DNA of 64,000 bases from Sequoia sempervirens (Eukaryota; Streptophyta; Pinopsida; Cupressales; Cupressaceae): positions 699,418,217 to 699,482,216 of the forward strand of contig VDFB02270651.1 of NCBI GenBank assembly GCA_007258455.2, given 5' to 3'. The notes under the pieces are model-generated. The model was given only the letters and a program-made list of their open reading frames with translations. It was not told where the DNA came from and ran no database searches. The first letter of the stretch is position 1. The number at the start of each line of letters is the position of its first letter. Made by a program: the position numbers and the translations under genes. This document shows positions 34,359 to 45,341 of the stretch, piece by piece.

Positions 34359-36325
34359 TGTTGTGCAGTTTTGCACACACGCCCCATTGAAAGCGGGGAC
34401 CCTCTTTTTGCTCTAGCTTTTGGCCTCTTAATTTTATTGATTTCATTGTCTTTGGAGGTCCTTAGATGTTCATCTTGCTTGCCCAAGTGATTTCCCCAGG
34501 TTGCACTTTGAAAAAATTAGGTTTTGAACAAAATCCGGGATTTTCCAGTCCGGCTGGAATTTCCCATAATCCTGTCCGGCTGGAATTTCCCATAATCCTG
34601 TCTGCCTGGAATTTCCCGGATTGGCTTTTGGTGTCTTTTGGCCCCTTAATTTTATTGATTTCATTGTCTTTGGGGGTCCTTAGATGTTTATCTTGCTTGT
34701 CCAGGTCCTTCCCGAGTTGTGCTTCGGAAAAACTAGGTTTTGAACAAAATCAGGGATTTTCGTCCAATTTCCCATAATCCCGCTGGTTTTTCCGTTCTGT
34801 CCGCTTGGATTTTTCGGATTCGGTCTAGAATCCGCCTGGCTATTTTCCCAGTTTTTCTGGTTTCGAAACGGAAATTTTTCTGAAAATATTTTTTTTTTCC
34901 AAAAATGGAAATTTTTAAAATGATCCACGAAAATGAAAATTTCTTGAGATAAAAAAAATTGAAAATAAAAATTTCCAAAAATGGAAAAAATTCTGAAAAT
35001 GGAAAGTTTCCTTATAAAAATGTAAGTTTTTTAGAAAAGTCAAAATTTTATTCAAATTTAATTTGAACATGTGGGCTATTAATGATGATATCTGTTTTTC
35101 AGGACTAAGCAAATATTAAAAGGGGGACTTGCATATGGATTCGTGCCAAAAGAGGGAAATCTGGAAATGTTCAATTTAAATTTTCAAAGTGGGACCTGCC
35201 TAAGAATCCGTGCCAAAACTGTCTACAGCTGGAGGACTTTCTGGAAGACACGTGAATCTTATCTTGCTGGAGATCATAGGCCAACATGGATAATATTCAT
35301 GCATTTAATGCAAATCTTGTCCTATTTTGAAATTCTCCTGGCCGACCTGTTTTGGGGCCAGTTATTGTTGTAAAATCTAATTAGGCCGACCTGTTTTGGG
35401 GCCAGTTATTATTGTAAAATCTAATCGGGCCGACATGTTTGAGGTTCTCTATAAATGGCATTTGTGCCTCATTTGTAAGGGGAGATTTTAGGAGTTAGTC
35501 TAGGCCAGAATTGGCAAGTAGTTTTCGGAATTAGCTGTAGGAGATGAGAGACTTGAAATTGTTATATAATGCTGGAGAAGTAATGCAATTGGATTGTTGA
35601 TTTGGCAAAATTTGTATCTATTTTCAACAGTTTTTATGGTTTCTCGTTCTTGATTCTCAGATGTTAGATGTTAGATGTTAGATTTCAGCTCTTTTACAGT
35701 GATGGTGAAATGTTAATGATGTTGATCGATTTCCGGTCCATACTTGTAGCAATTTGCTGATTGTAGATTGCTGTGTAAAGTTAGTCTGGGCCTCACTTCT
35801 GTGCTAAGTTCAACTGTGAATGTTTGTTTACATTGTGCCAGCAGCTGGGTATGTGAATGAGTGTTCAAAGTCTGAAAATCTTCAGATTTCCCCAGAAGAT
35901 CGCACCATTTCTGTGTATTTGCATGTTTTTCCTTGATCAAGCAGAGATCGGTTTTATTGGGGATCTGTCTATTTGCAGCTTTCATCATTATTGTGATTGA
36001 TCTTAGGAGTTCGAATAGAATAGAATCTCTCTAAACCCTTATCTCTTTTGCTGTTCATTTTGAATCTGGGTTAGTTCTAGGATTGAAAGCATCACCATAT
36101 TGTTGCATCTGATGAAAATTCACTTCCAGCATTGCTCATTCGTAAGGCCCCTTGTGATTACCAGCATTTTCATATATTATCTGAGTTGTTTATGCATTGT
36201 CATGACCTGACACCCAAGAGACCTTGGGGTGATTTTTAGTAACTTGTTGTTGAAAATTACCTTTCAAGAGAGATAGAATATTGCATTCTGTCTGAGTTGT
36301 TGCTGTGCAGAAAACACCATCAACA
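34359..36325 (+). repeat. C LTR C (3')
   Basis: This is a 1,967-bp LTR. GCCGAC lies at 35,341, 35,385 and 35,429, again at exactly 44-bp spacing, with TATA at ~35,450. It ends ATCAACA directly before the duplicated CATCT. It is slightly shorter than LTR A in the ccgg-rich repeat part (34,740-34,870). Confidence 0.93.
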
Positions 36326-36330
36326 CATCT
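36326..36330. other. C target-site duplication, right copy (CATCT)
   Basis: This follows the LTR end CATCAACA and equals the left copy at 24,386-24,390. Confidence 0.93.
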
Positions 36331-36700
36331 TTTCTCTGTAACTTCAGACTATGTCAGAATATCCTTAGCAGCAGCATGAGGGATATAAGCAATCACCTTC
36401 ACTCCAACAAGATATGGTCTGAATGCTTTTGTGGCTTTTACCAATGCAAAAGCCTATTTTTCCATTATGTCATACTTCAATTCAGACCCTTGTAATGATT
36501 TACTAAAGAAAAAAATAGGTTGTTCATGACCATCCTCATTCTTCTGTAACATAATAGTAGCAATAGTATGCATTGAAGCAAATGAAAATATCTAAAAGGG
36601 TTTTGTAAAATCTGGAGATTTAAGAACAAGAGCCTCCTTGATAGCCCTTTTGATAGACATAAAAGCATCTAAAGCTTCAGTAGTCCAGTCCATTTTTTGT
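36331..36700 (-). pseudogene. G3 RT-linked RNase H, split by element C
   Basis: The minus strand gives DWTTEALDAFMSIKRAIKEA, LKSPDFTKPF then a stop, TIMLQKNEDGHEQPIFFFSK, SLQGSELKYDIMEK then a stop, and KAFRPYLVGVKVIAYIPHAA, the typical RNase H fused to gypsy RT. Both stops (TAG) stand where Gln is usual (KPFQI; MEKQA). The frame reaches VTEKR at 36,331 and continues after the removed C insertion as KWINKIQEFDMEIQITK at ~24,385-24,330. The insertion therefore split this domain. Confidence 0.82.
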
Positions 36701-37620
36701 CATTTCTTCAACATTTTGGATATGGGCTTAATGATCTCAACAAAATTAGAAACAAATCTCCTAACAAAATTAATTTGTCCAAAGAACGATTGTATAGCCT
36801 TGATAGTTTTGTGAACATGGATTTTATCAATGGCCTCAACCCTCTCAGGATCTATTCTAACTCCCTCCTTTGAAACAATATGTCCTAAGAGCTTACCCTC
36901 TATGACTGCAAAATGACACTTCTTTGGATTTAAACTAATACCATATTCTAGGGCTTTAATAAATACCTTTTTCCAAATGTTGTACATGATCTTCAACCCT
37001 CTTCGAATAAGCAGTCAGGTCATCTTGGTACACCACCATGATAGCATTAATTAAATTAGCAAATGCCACGTCCATAGCTCTTTGGAAGGTCGCTCCTGCA
37101 TTAGTGAGACCAAATGGCATTCTTATGTATACATATGTTCCCTAAGGAGTTGCAAATGTTGTCTTGTATTGCTCAGATTCCTTGACTTTAACCTGATTGT
37201 ATCCAGAAAACCCATTCATCATGGACAACGATTCACACACTGTCACCTTATGCAATATAGCCTCCATATTGGGTAGAGGATAATTATCTTTGAGAGATGC
37301 CATGTTCAGATTTCTGAAGTCCACACACAATCTGATATCACCATTCTTCTTTCTCATAGGAACCAGATTTGAAACCCACGTTGAATGTCTGATTGGTTTG
37401 ATAATTCCTCCATCCCTGAGCTTTGTTAATTCTTCTTGCATTTTAGGCTCCAGCGTTGGATTTATGGGTCTTTGCTTTTGTCTGAAAGGTTTGGCGTCTA
37501 GCTTCAATGGTATTTCATGCTGAAACAAATCTTCCCTGTACGCTTTTAGATCTTCATAAGACCAAGAAAATACATGCTTGTATTTTCTCAGCAACTCTAT
37601 CATCATTCTTCTAATTGTAG
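36700..37620 (-). pseudogene. G3 reverse transcriptase
   Basis: The order is YKHVFSWSYEDLKAYREDLF, RDGGIIKPIRHSTWVSNLVP, IRLCVDFRNLNMASLKDNYP and then ESLSMMNGFSGYNQV. The motif A Asp is Asn (codon 37,214-37,216). After a TAG at 37,141 (TFATP then stop, normally Trp), MPFGLTNAGATFQRAMD and VVYQDDLTAYSKR give an intact YQDD box. A one-base insertion in the T-run at 36,968-36,972 (plus strand) shifts the frame. The thumb (LEYGISLNPKKCHFAVIEGK; VSKEGVRIDPERVEAI) follows at 36,700-36,996. Confidence 0.88.
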
Positions 37621-37999
37621 GGATGATCTTTTTTCCAATGTATACCTTTCTTGGTGTCGTCTCAGTCCCTAAATTAATTTCTTCAATATCTTCACTTCTA
37701 ACTAGTGTTTGCTTCACAAGGGACTGATCATTTCCATCATACACCCTCTCCAATGCCACCAAGCCCCTAGGAAGCTTATTTGTTTTGAGCTGTAAGATCT
37801 CTTTGCCAAAAACTATTTTCTTCTCATCTACTTCTTCAACAAAAGCATTGAAATCAATTTCCTGAGCTTCATATTGATCTATACAATTAAGGAACTTCAA
37901 AAGGTCATCATCATCATTGAAGACCTGCCAATTATAAATGTTATCAGGAACAACATGCCTTGTTTTGAACTCAACTTGTGATACCCCAGCCAATGTGAT

Positions 38000-38390
38000 A
38001 TCATCTCTTTCCAGTGCCACATTTGCTAAAAAATCAGCCATTATGTTATTTGATCTGCCAATCCACTCAATTGAAAAGGCATCAAACAATTCAATTGTGT
38101 CACATACAACATTCCTATATTGCTTTAATCTTTTGTGCTTTGCTGCATACTTAGATTTAATTTGTGAAATAACCAACTCAGAATCACCAAAAATAGTTAA
38201 CAACTTAATCTTGTGTTTCACGGCTATGTTCAAACCTGTCAATAAAGCTTCATACTCTGCCACATTGTTTGTACATTCAAATGCCAAAAAGAATGAATAT
38301 TTAAAAGTAGTACCTTCAGGGGAAACAAATACAACTCCAGCGCCATTACCTTCTTGGTTGCATGCTCCATCAAAATACATCTTCCATACT
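38000..38390 (-). pseudogene. G3 extra RNase H domain located upstream of RT
   Basis: It lies in the same 470-aa open stretch (37,142-38,554) as the start of RT, about 150 residues N-terminal to it. Residues ~56-185 form a complete RNase H: WKMYFDGACNQEGNGAG (Asp62), ECTNNVAEYEALLTGLNI (Glu100), LLTIFGDSELVISQIKSKYA (Asp124) and IGRSNNIMADFLANVAL (Asp174). All four catalytic acids are kept. It is the same type as the second RNase H of G1 but on the other side of RT. In most Tat/Ogre elements the extra domain follows the RT-linked one. Since it is in frame with RT, the order is original and not a rearrangement of this copy. Confidence 0.87.
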
Positions 38391-38559
38391 TCATTGCAGC
38401 TTTGTGCCACATGCTTTTCAATTGGATCACTATTAATTAATTCCAGTTGGGCAGGCTCAATCTTAAAACTTCCAAGATCAATATCACAAAAACAATTGAT
38501 CTGATCTTGTGGTACACAATCAACAAGATGGTGCATTCTTGGTTCTCTATACAACTTGA

Positions 38560-38953
38560 CTTCCTGACCATTTACTAGAATAGTAGCATAAGATAAATCA
38601 AACTGGACATTTCCTCCAACTGCTATTGTCCACTATCTTGATAGAAGCATACCAAACTGTGGAGGAGTATCAATCACTGTGATATCTATATTATAAGCCA
38701 CCTGTGGATAAGTAGCCAACTTGACTTCAACTCCTTTAATAATGCCTATCACAAGAACCGATTTTTTATCCATTGCATAACACTTCCCTTCACATGTATC
38801 AACCCGCATGCCAAGTTGCTTCATAACTCCTATTGGCATGATATTTATAGCAGCACCAGAGTCTATCATGCAATTTCTCAGCAGTTTATTGTTTATGAGC
38901 AATGTAGTGAAAAAAGGATCCACTTGAGGGGGAGTTGCTAATACATCACTCAA
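38560..38953 (-). pseudogene. G3 aspartic protease
   Basis: The open stretch 38,633-38,953 (106 aa) holds LLRNCMIDSGAAINIMPIGV, an intact D-S-G-A active-site loop, followed by MKQLGMRVDTCEGKCYAMDK and then DITVIDTPPQFGMLLSR. A TAG follows (38,636), and WTIAVGGNVQFDLSYATI continues in frame towards the RNase H/RT stretch. The length and motif order are those of a gypsy protease. It is broken from the rest of Pol by that stop only. Confidence 0.82.
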
Positions 38954-38980
38954 GTAAACTTTTGGGATATTTACTTTCTC

Positions 38981-41327
38981 CTACCTATTGACTGCTTTAA
39001 TAACTACACTATTCTTAGAATTCACATGTTTTTCATTTCCATTTGTTATTAATTGAACAACAGTGTCCCTATATTCTTTTATTTTCATCATTTCAACTAG
39101 TGGGACATATAGTTTTACCTGGGATAACGCCTGAGTGAAGTCAAAAGAAGAGCTCTCCACCTTAACAGTCTTTTTTAGTTTTGGCGCATCTCCTTTGTTT
39201 TCTTCCTTTTCTTTTTTATTAGGCTGGATAGGCACTTGTGTCTCTTTATGTAATTCCTTCACTTCCTTCTTAGCTTCCTATTTTTGGACAGGCTTCTGTT
39301 CATCTTTATCAGACAATCTTTTTTCTGACTTCTTCACAGTCCCTTGTATTTCTTTCTGATCCTTCACGAAAATTTCCTCAGGAACGCCATCCTTCTCATT
39401 TACTTTTTTGTTTCTCAACCAATATTTACTCCTCACTTCCTCAATTGCTACAATAGTTATTCTATCCATTTCATCTTCAGTGAGTCTCCTCACACTGCAT
39501 TGGACAAGTGGCTCAACAGAATGTGGCTCTGTATAATCTTCTTCAGAATCAGAAAGGATTTGTTGTTCAGCCATGTGGACATTATATTTCTGATTTGAAA
39601 CATCATATTCATAACCTTCATCCTCAGAAGATGAATACTCCTTCTCAGTATGGTAAAAGGTATTTGAAGTCAAGTAGACCTTGTGATCTTCTCCATTATT
39701 CTCCATCAACATTCCCTCTTCTTGCATCCTTTGAGCTACAACACAATAGTCCAGAGAATGTGGTTGATTACAAACTTCACAGAAGTAATTATTACTCACC
39801 ATGTAAGTTCCCTTTTTGCTCAATGGATCAGGAGTCTCCTTACTTCTATGCCTAGTTGTTATAGGTTTCCCATCTTTCCAATATGTATTGTAAGGCATAT
39901 CATGCAACCTGGGCCTTTCATTTCTGTTCTCATTTCTATATGTATTTTCTTGTCTGTACTAATAATTATTGCTTTGCTGAGGAGGCCTCAGGTTGTCTCT
40001 TGTATTAGTTATACCAGTAGGCTTCCTGTTGTTTTCAATTGTTAGTGCTATCTTATGTGCTTTAGCCAAACCTCTTGGGGACCTACTTCTCAGTTCATAC
40101 CCTATCTTAGGATCAAATGCATTTAAATAAACACTCAATGCAACAAAATTTGGCAACCTTGATCCAAGAGGTACCTTAGTATGCAACTTGTTGACTTTTC
40201 GGTTGAAATCATAAATTGAATCATTCTAATTTTTCTAAATTCTCATTAATTCATGAAGAGCTGCATCTGGAGCATTTTGATTCCCATACTACTCTAAGAT
40301 TTTGTCTTGAAATACTTGGAGAGAATTAATTAAGAACGCTGGCAGGCTATTGAACCAATCCCTGACATCTTCAAGAAGTGACATCATGAACAACTTCATG
40401 TGTAAATCTTCATAAGGCATATCAATGTCTTAGATGCAAATATTAAAACTCTTTAAATGCTCTTCAGCTATGATTGTATTACTCCCTATAAATTTGGGCA
40501 CCATATTCCTCCAACTGCCATCCATAGGGTAAGGATATAACTGAAAACCAGCTAAATCAAACTATCTGATCATGGTTGTATGCTGGTGAGGGGGAGGAAT
40601 AGGCGGATGCTGATACTGATGCATGTGATTATTGTAATGTGCATTATGCTGTGGGATATAATGTATAATGCTGACTAGGAGGCAGGTACATACCTGTATG
40701 CTGTGTGGGAATGTGAGGTGGATGATTTGGCTGCTTGTAGTGATTACCTATCTGAATATGAGGAGCATTTTGTTGATTGGAGGGCCCTGCGCCATGATCA
40801 CCCTGCTTGTGAGGTGGGACATACTTTGGGCCACCAACCATCTGATCAGTAATTTGGGTTTTCTACAATTTAGCCTCTAGTTCCTTTATCTTCTTCTCTT
40901 TTAGTTCCAACTATTCTTTTACTTCATCAGGAATCGAGAGCTCATGATTTTGTTTAGGAATTTCGTGATCACCCTCCATCCTCTGATTATATTCATGCTG
41001 AATTTTGATCCATTTAGCCTCTTGTTCAACTTCAAACTCAACCCATTTCTGAGCTTCAAACTCAGCCTGTTTCTAAGAATTGTGGAAAGGAAAAGGATTT
41101 CTTTGATCTTCAGGAGTACAAAGTTCCGTGCTTGAATCATCTCTCCATGTATCATAGCAATTATATGTTTCACAATGTGTTCTTGGTGCTTTACCTTTGT
41201 TTGTTATACACATGTCCTCATTTATTTCTCTTCCCTCATTAGCTCTTTCATCTTTATGTGTCCACTTACTGCTACTAGAAGGAGCTCCAGTATGACCTCC
41301 CCTGTACTAAGATCTCCTTCCATTCAT
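38981..41327 (-). pseudogene. G3 gag
   Basis: The start is placed at the ATG 41,325-41,327 (MNGRRS), ~150 bp inside the PBS. Parts in order: a hydrophilic N-terminus; a Glu/Lys-rich coiled coil (EFEVEQEAKWIKIQHEYNQ; LELKEKKIKELEAKL); a Pro/His/Gln-rich stretch (40,644-40,841); a Gag core fragment (39,959-40,186); and a 209-aa stretch (39,278-39,907) with CEVCNQPHSLDYC, a C-x2-C-x3-H-x4-C knuckle one residue shorter than usual. A charged linker to protease follows. Four TAG codons (41,307, 41,073, 40,911, 40,863) stand where Gln fits. Other breaks lie at ~40,190-40,640. Confidence 0.78.
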
Positions 41328-41463
41328 GATGAATAGCTACAAATTTATGTCAGAGTCGCCACTCACTTTTGTCAAAAATGAGAAAAACTTGATGTTTCCT
41401 ATTCCCAGCCGAGTCTGTATAAAATACCTCACTCTATGATTAAGGCTTTGATTTTGAATGTAT

Positions 41464-41481
41464 TCCCCAATAGAGTCGCCA
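41464..41481 (-). other. G3 primer-binding site
   Basis: The minus strand reads TTGGCGACTCTATTGGGGAA three to four bases inside the 5' LTR. It is a common plant gypsy PBS type. A second copy of its core (AGTGGCGACTCTGACA) lies 123 bp further in, at ~41,349-41,360. Confidence 0.85.
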
Positions 41482-41484
41482 ATT

Positions 41485-43500
41485 TGTTAGCTCTCAAAAA
41501 TGAAAGCAAGATGCCTCAAGAGGCTTCCAATCTCTTGATATGCTTCAGGGCAACATACAAGGTCAAGAGAACTCAACCTTCTACTCTTTAGGTGCTGCCA
41601 GACCTAGGCAGGTGTACCTATCTGAATTGGGAAGACTTGACTTAGGATTATCCTTCTTGCAATGATTTGTCCACAATGGCAGATGGAAGTGAACAAATAA
41701 ATTCAAACTTGGTACAGAATGTAATAGCAATCTTCTATTCTAAAATCTAAAATATTCAATTAATAGATGTAAAGAAACTGAATGAATCCAAATGATGAAG
41801 TGCAAAGACTAGTGCCTTATTGGGTATGTGGAGTGAAATTAAATCAAGATGAGCAACGCTTCTCTGGAGAAAACTCAAATTATCTAGCATATATTATGTT
41901 TACAAGTTGTATAAACATGCAAGACTGTAACTACTAAGCTCTACTTTAATAATCCAGATGAATCTCTCTGATTACTGTGATCAACTAAAAGGGTGTAATC
42001 TTTGCTTGAAAGAGCCGATTGATTAATCACATAGATACAACAAATGTGCACTGATGAATTGAATATAATCTTGTTATATCAATTTAAACAACCATAAAGC
42101 ATCAATCTTGGAGACAACTTAGTAGTATTTTCATTAAATTCAACAGACAATTGACACCAGAAATGTGCAGCAACATCAATTGACTTTCATAAATACCTCC
42201 ATTTGTAAAACATGCATCATAGCCTCTAAGTTGATAAATTTACTATTTTGTATCCATACAATTTACCTACTGTATTGAATAATTCATGACCCCTCTTTTA
42301 CAATTAAAAAATGCCTATTTATACACAACCATCTAAAGAAAATATAAGATTGAAATCGCATGTCGGCCCAGCACAAAATTCGAGCTCCAATCAAGCCGGC
42401 AAGCAACGGTCATCCAAGCAGATACATGTCGGCCCTGAATTTTGAAATTTTGTATTCACCAGTTAACAGTCGGCGAGACATCTATATCGTCATGCCGAAG
42501 GCAATTCATTCGTTACATCCCCTGCACTTGTATTTTGCCTTCGTTGTAGCTCATCCGGGTCGGTAAGATGTCACAAAGATTTCAATATGTTCTGCCGATA
42601 CATACCACTCCTCCAATATGTCACTGTAGCAATCCATTGGTCATACCGAAGCCATACAATATTCCTTTGTTCTCATTATGCTTCGCTATAACACATAGAT
42701 ATCGGGGAGACCATACATCGATATCATTATGCCAAGTCAAAAGACATTCATCATGGACAAGTCGCCAACACTCTCACCGAAATATAATCCTTAGTCACCT
42801 TCACCATGGCAACACATGGTTGGGGAAAAGTCCCACAGAGCATGTTGAGTTATACCGAAAGCCCTAGGATTGATTATGTCGCCAAGAGAGTTCTGATCTC
42901 ACAACGACATTCCTTTTGTTTTCCATTGGTGAGACACATATACTTCGCTATGACCTCCTACCGCAAACATCAACTCTTACCAAAAGGTCAATGAGAGGAA
43001 ATCCATGTGTAAGGTCGGCGAGACTGAAGGTCACTCGCCAAGATCTTACAATGATAGAAATATCTCCCATCGAAAGTCATTTGGAAAAATCTTATGTGCT
43101 CTGTCGGTGAGACAAATGATACTTGCCAAGACCCTCCACCAATAACCCATAGCTTTTGCTGATAGATGCCTTTGTTGTCGCCAAAATAGCATGGATGCTA
43201 TGCTGATAGCCGTCCACAGATGAATGCCAGTCACTGTAACAAAGAAATTGTCTTGCTGAAACACCTACAACAAACGAATGTTAACTCACAAGCAACATGG
43301 GTTGGGGAGACAGTAAAGGACCTATGCCGATAGATTCAACAAGATGGGAAATGCACAACTCAATGGGTTCCATAGGGAAATATGGGAAAAATGCAAGTGA
43401 AAATACCACGAGATGAGGAAAATGCTGATAGAAGGACTCATATGGAGACTCAGGGGGTATGGAAGGAATGCAAAAATCATCAAATTTGATAGCTCCAACA
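41485..43500 (-). repeat. G3 5' LTR
   Basis: This 2,016-bp LTR starts TGTTAGCTCTC and ends CTCCAACA on the plus strand, with TATA on the minus strand near 42,313-42,324. Several of the CCGAC cores seen in the 3' LTR are kept (for example gtcggccc at 42,363 and 42,429). Translated stretches here are not genes. Confidence 0.92.
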
Positions 43501-43505
43501 GAGAG
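43501..43505. other. G3 target-site duplication, right copy (GAGAG)
   Basis: This follows the LTR end CTCCAACA and equals the left copy at 20,693-20,697. Confidence 0.93.
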
Positions 43506-45139
43506 GAAACCTCAGCTTCTTCCTCATCCTTTTCCTTACACAACACAGTACCAGTCTGCCTGTCTGGAGTTCTAACTGCCAGTGAAGGAACAAACAATAT
43601 TTCTTCTCCTAGAGCCTAAGTTCAACCCAAAGTGTCAAAAATCTACCGATACCTAGAGTTTGTCTCCATCTCACTATCTAAAATGCTCTATGCAAGGTCA
43701 ATGGGAGAATGTTGGTGTCTGAAGGAGCCACACCCATACCTATTTTTTCTACATCCTCCACCAACAAAGCACACTGGTTCTTTGCCTTTGTCTTTGACTT
43801 TTCTAGTAGCAACATTCTAGAATTGTAATCTCTAGCTACACCTTGTGGGTGAAAGTACATGCTTTCCAGCAGGAATGTCGATCTCCATAGTTTAGGTAGC
43901 TTCTGGTACACCAACACTAGGCTTCTAACAGCTCAAGCGAATAGACCTCTTCACTGGTTTACTCATTTTCCTTGTCTGACAACTACTCAAACTCACCTCA
44001 TCTTTATCAAGAAAACTCTTAACTGCTAAGTGAGAATGACATGAAAAGTAGCTATTCCTTATGTATTTATTGTGTGAAGTGATGGTGCCCACAATCAATG
44101 TTTAGTGATAGTACATACTCATTGGTGTATGTACTATCACCATTTAATTCCCAATTGCATGGAGATTTGCAGATCACACTTCATGATTATGAGCATTTGT
44201 GTTTCCACATGAATTGAGATCAACTTGTTCACTCTTATAGAAATCTGGCCATTAATGCGTAATGGTTACAAAGCAAGAAAACTATCACATGTCATTCGCC
44301 AACTTTGAATATTACACGTTGATCCTCTAAAGAGATGGAATATTGAATGGTTTACACTTAGCTAACCCGGTTTGAAATCCAACAAAGCATCACTAGTTTT
44401 CTCTTAGTGAATGGTGGTGATCCACCTCATACAACAATTTCCCTGTTGGAAAGCTTCGTATGTCTCATAGATTGAGTGGTTGGAGGAATGTGTCATGATC
44501 TCGCTGATCTTGCTAGTCTTAACTAGCATTCATTTTCTCCTAGCAAACCAGTGGGGAACGGTGAAGATTGTTCTCAAGATCTAATCTCAGCCATTTTTTG
44601 AAGGCGTTAGATAGTAGGCATGGTAGTGGAGATTGGGTCCCATGAACGTATAAGGACAGGTGTCCTTATTTTTCCAACCTTGTTGCTTTTAACCTGTCGG
44701 CACTTACTATCTATAGGCTAATAGGGTATGGCCTAGATCTCATCCTAGATCCTCAAATCTTAAAACTTGCACTCCATATAGTGTTAGCATTAAATAGAAA
44801 GGACTTGGTTAAGTTGATGGTGACATGAACCTTGAGGGTGAAAGACTTAGGATTAAGTCATCGCCCGGGAAAATTTAAACACGACTTAGGGAAAAGGCTA
44901 AAGTTGGTGGAATAATTGATGTCAGTGTTTTGAGCTAATGGGGCCGATAAACTGATGTGCAATGTTGCTCAAGGGATGACTTAAGTGATTGGTAACCAAC
45001 GAAGCAGGTCAACATGAAATTATAACATTTGCATACCTTTGTAAATAAAACCCTACCCATTCATGGGGACAAGGGTTTAAAATGGAGACTAAGCCCACGG
45101 GGAAAAGAGAAAATTCATCAAAATCTAAAAGCTCCATTA
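43506..45139 (-). repeat. G2 3' LTR, right part
   Basis: This continues the LTR after G3 and its duplicated GAGAG (43,501-43,505). It matches ~50,031-51,671 and ends aatctaaaagctccatta, against ..ctccatca in the other LTR. Confidence 0.88.
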
Positions 45140-45341
45140 GTGGCGCATGCTCGAGGACACATACCCCTGGTGGGTATGATGAGGAAAAAATCTCTAGTTG
45201 AAGTAGACTAGGGTAGAAGACCAAAAGCAAGGAATCACCCTGACAAGGTAAGCAAACCCAATAGAAAGCAACAAACTAGACCAACCTATGTACACTAATT
45301 ACAGAATATACATTGTGAATTGCTTCCACAAGATGGAGGCC

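Larger units (their letters stand above)
24391..36325 (+). mobile_element. C: dimeric non-autonomous LTR element (LTR-I-LTR-I-LTR)
   Basis: Three ~1.97 kb LTRs (24,391-26,383; 29,394-31,350; 34,359-36,325), each TGTTGTGCAG...CACCATCAACA, alternate with two ~3.0 kb internal segments. The whole is flanked once by CATCT (24,386-24,390; 36,326-36,330), so it behaves as one insertion. Plus orientation is supported by the TATA box, the PBS after LTRs A and B, and the ORFs. There is no gag core, protease, RT, RNase H or integrase. Each internal segment instead carries one unrecognised ORF. Copies are 97-98% identical by eye. It inserted in the RNase H of G3 in the opposite orientation. Confidence 0.92.
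20698..43500 (-). mobile_element. G3: Ty3/gypsy Tat-like element with RNase H upstream of RT
   Basis: LTRs at 20,698-22,692 and 41,485-43,500 begin TGTTAGCTCTC and end GCTCCAATA/GCTCCAACA on the plus strand. They are flanked by the same five bases GAGAG (20,693-20,697; 43,501-43,505). The minus strand gives gag, protease, RNase H, RT, RNase H and integrase, interrupted by element C. Subtracting C and its duplication leaves ~10.9 kb, a normal full-length size. All coding domains carry stops or a frameshift, so it is inactive. LTR divergence is ~6% over the first 180 bp by eye. It inserted in the 3' LTR of G2. Confidence 0.92.
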
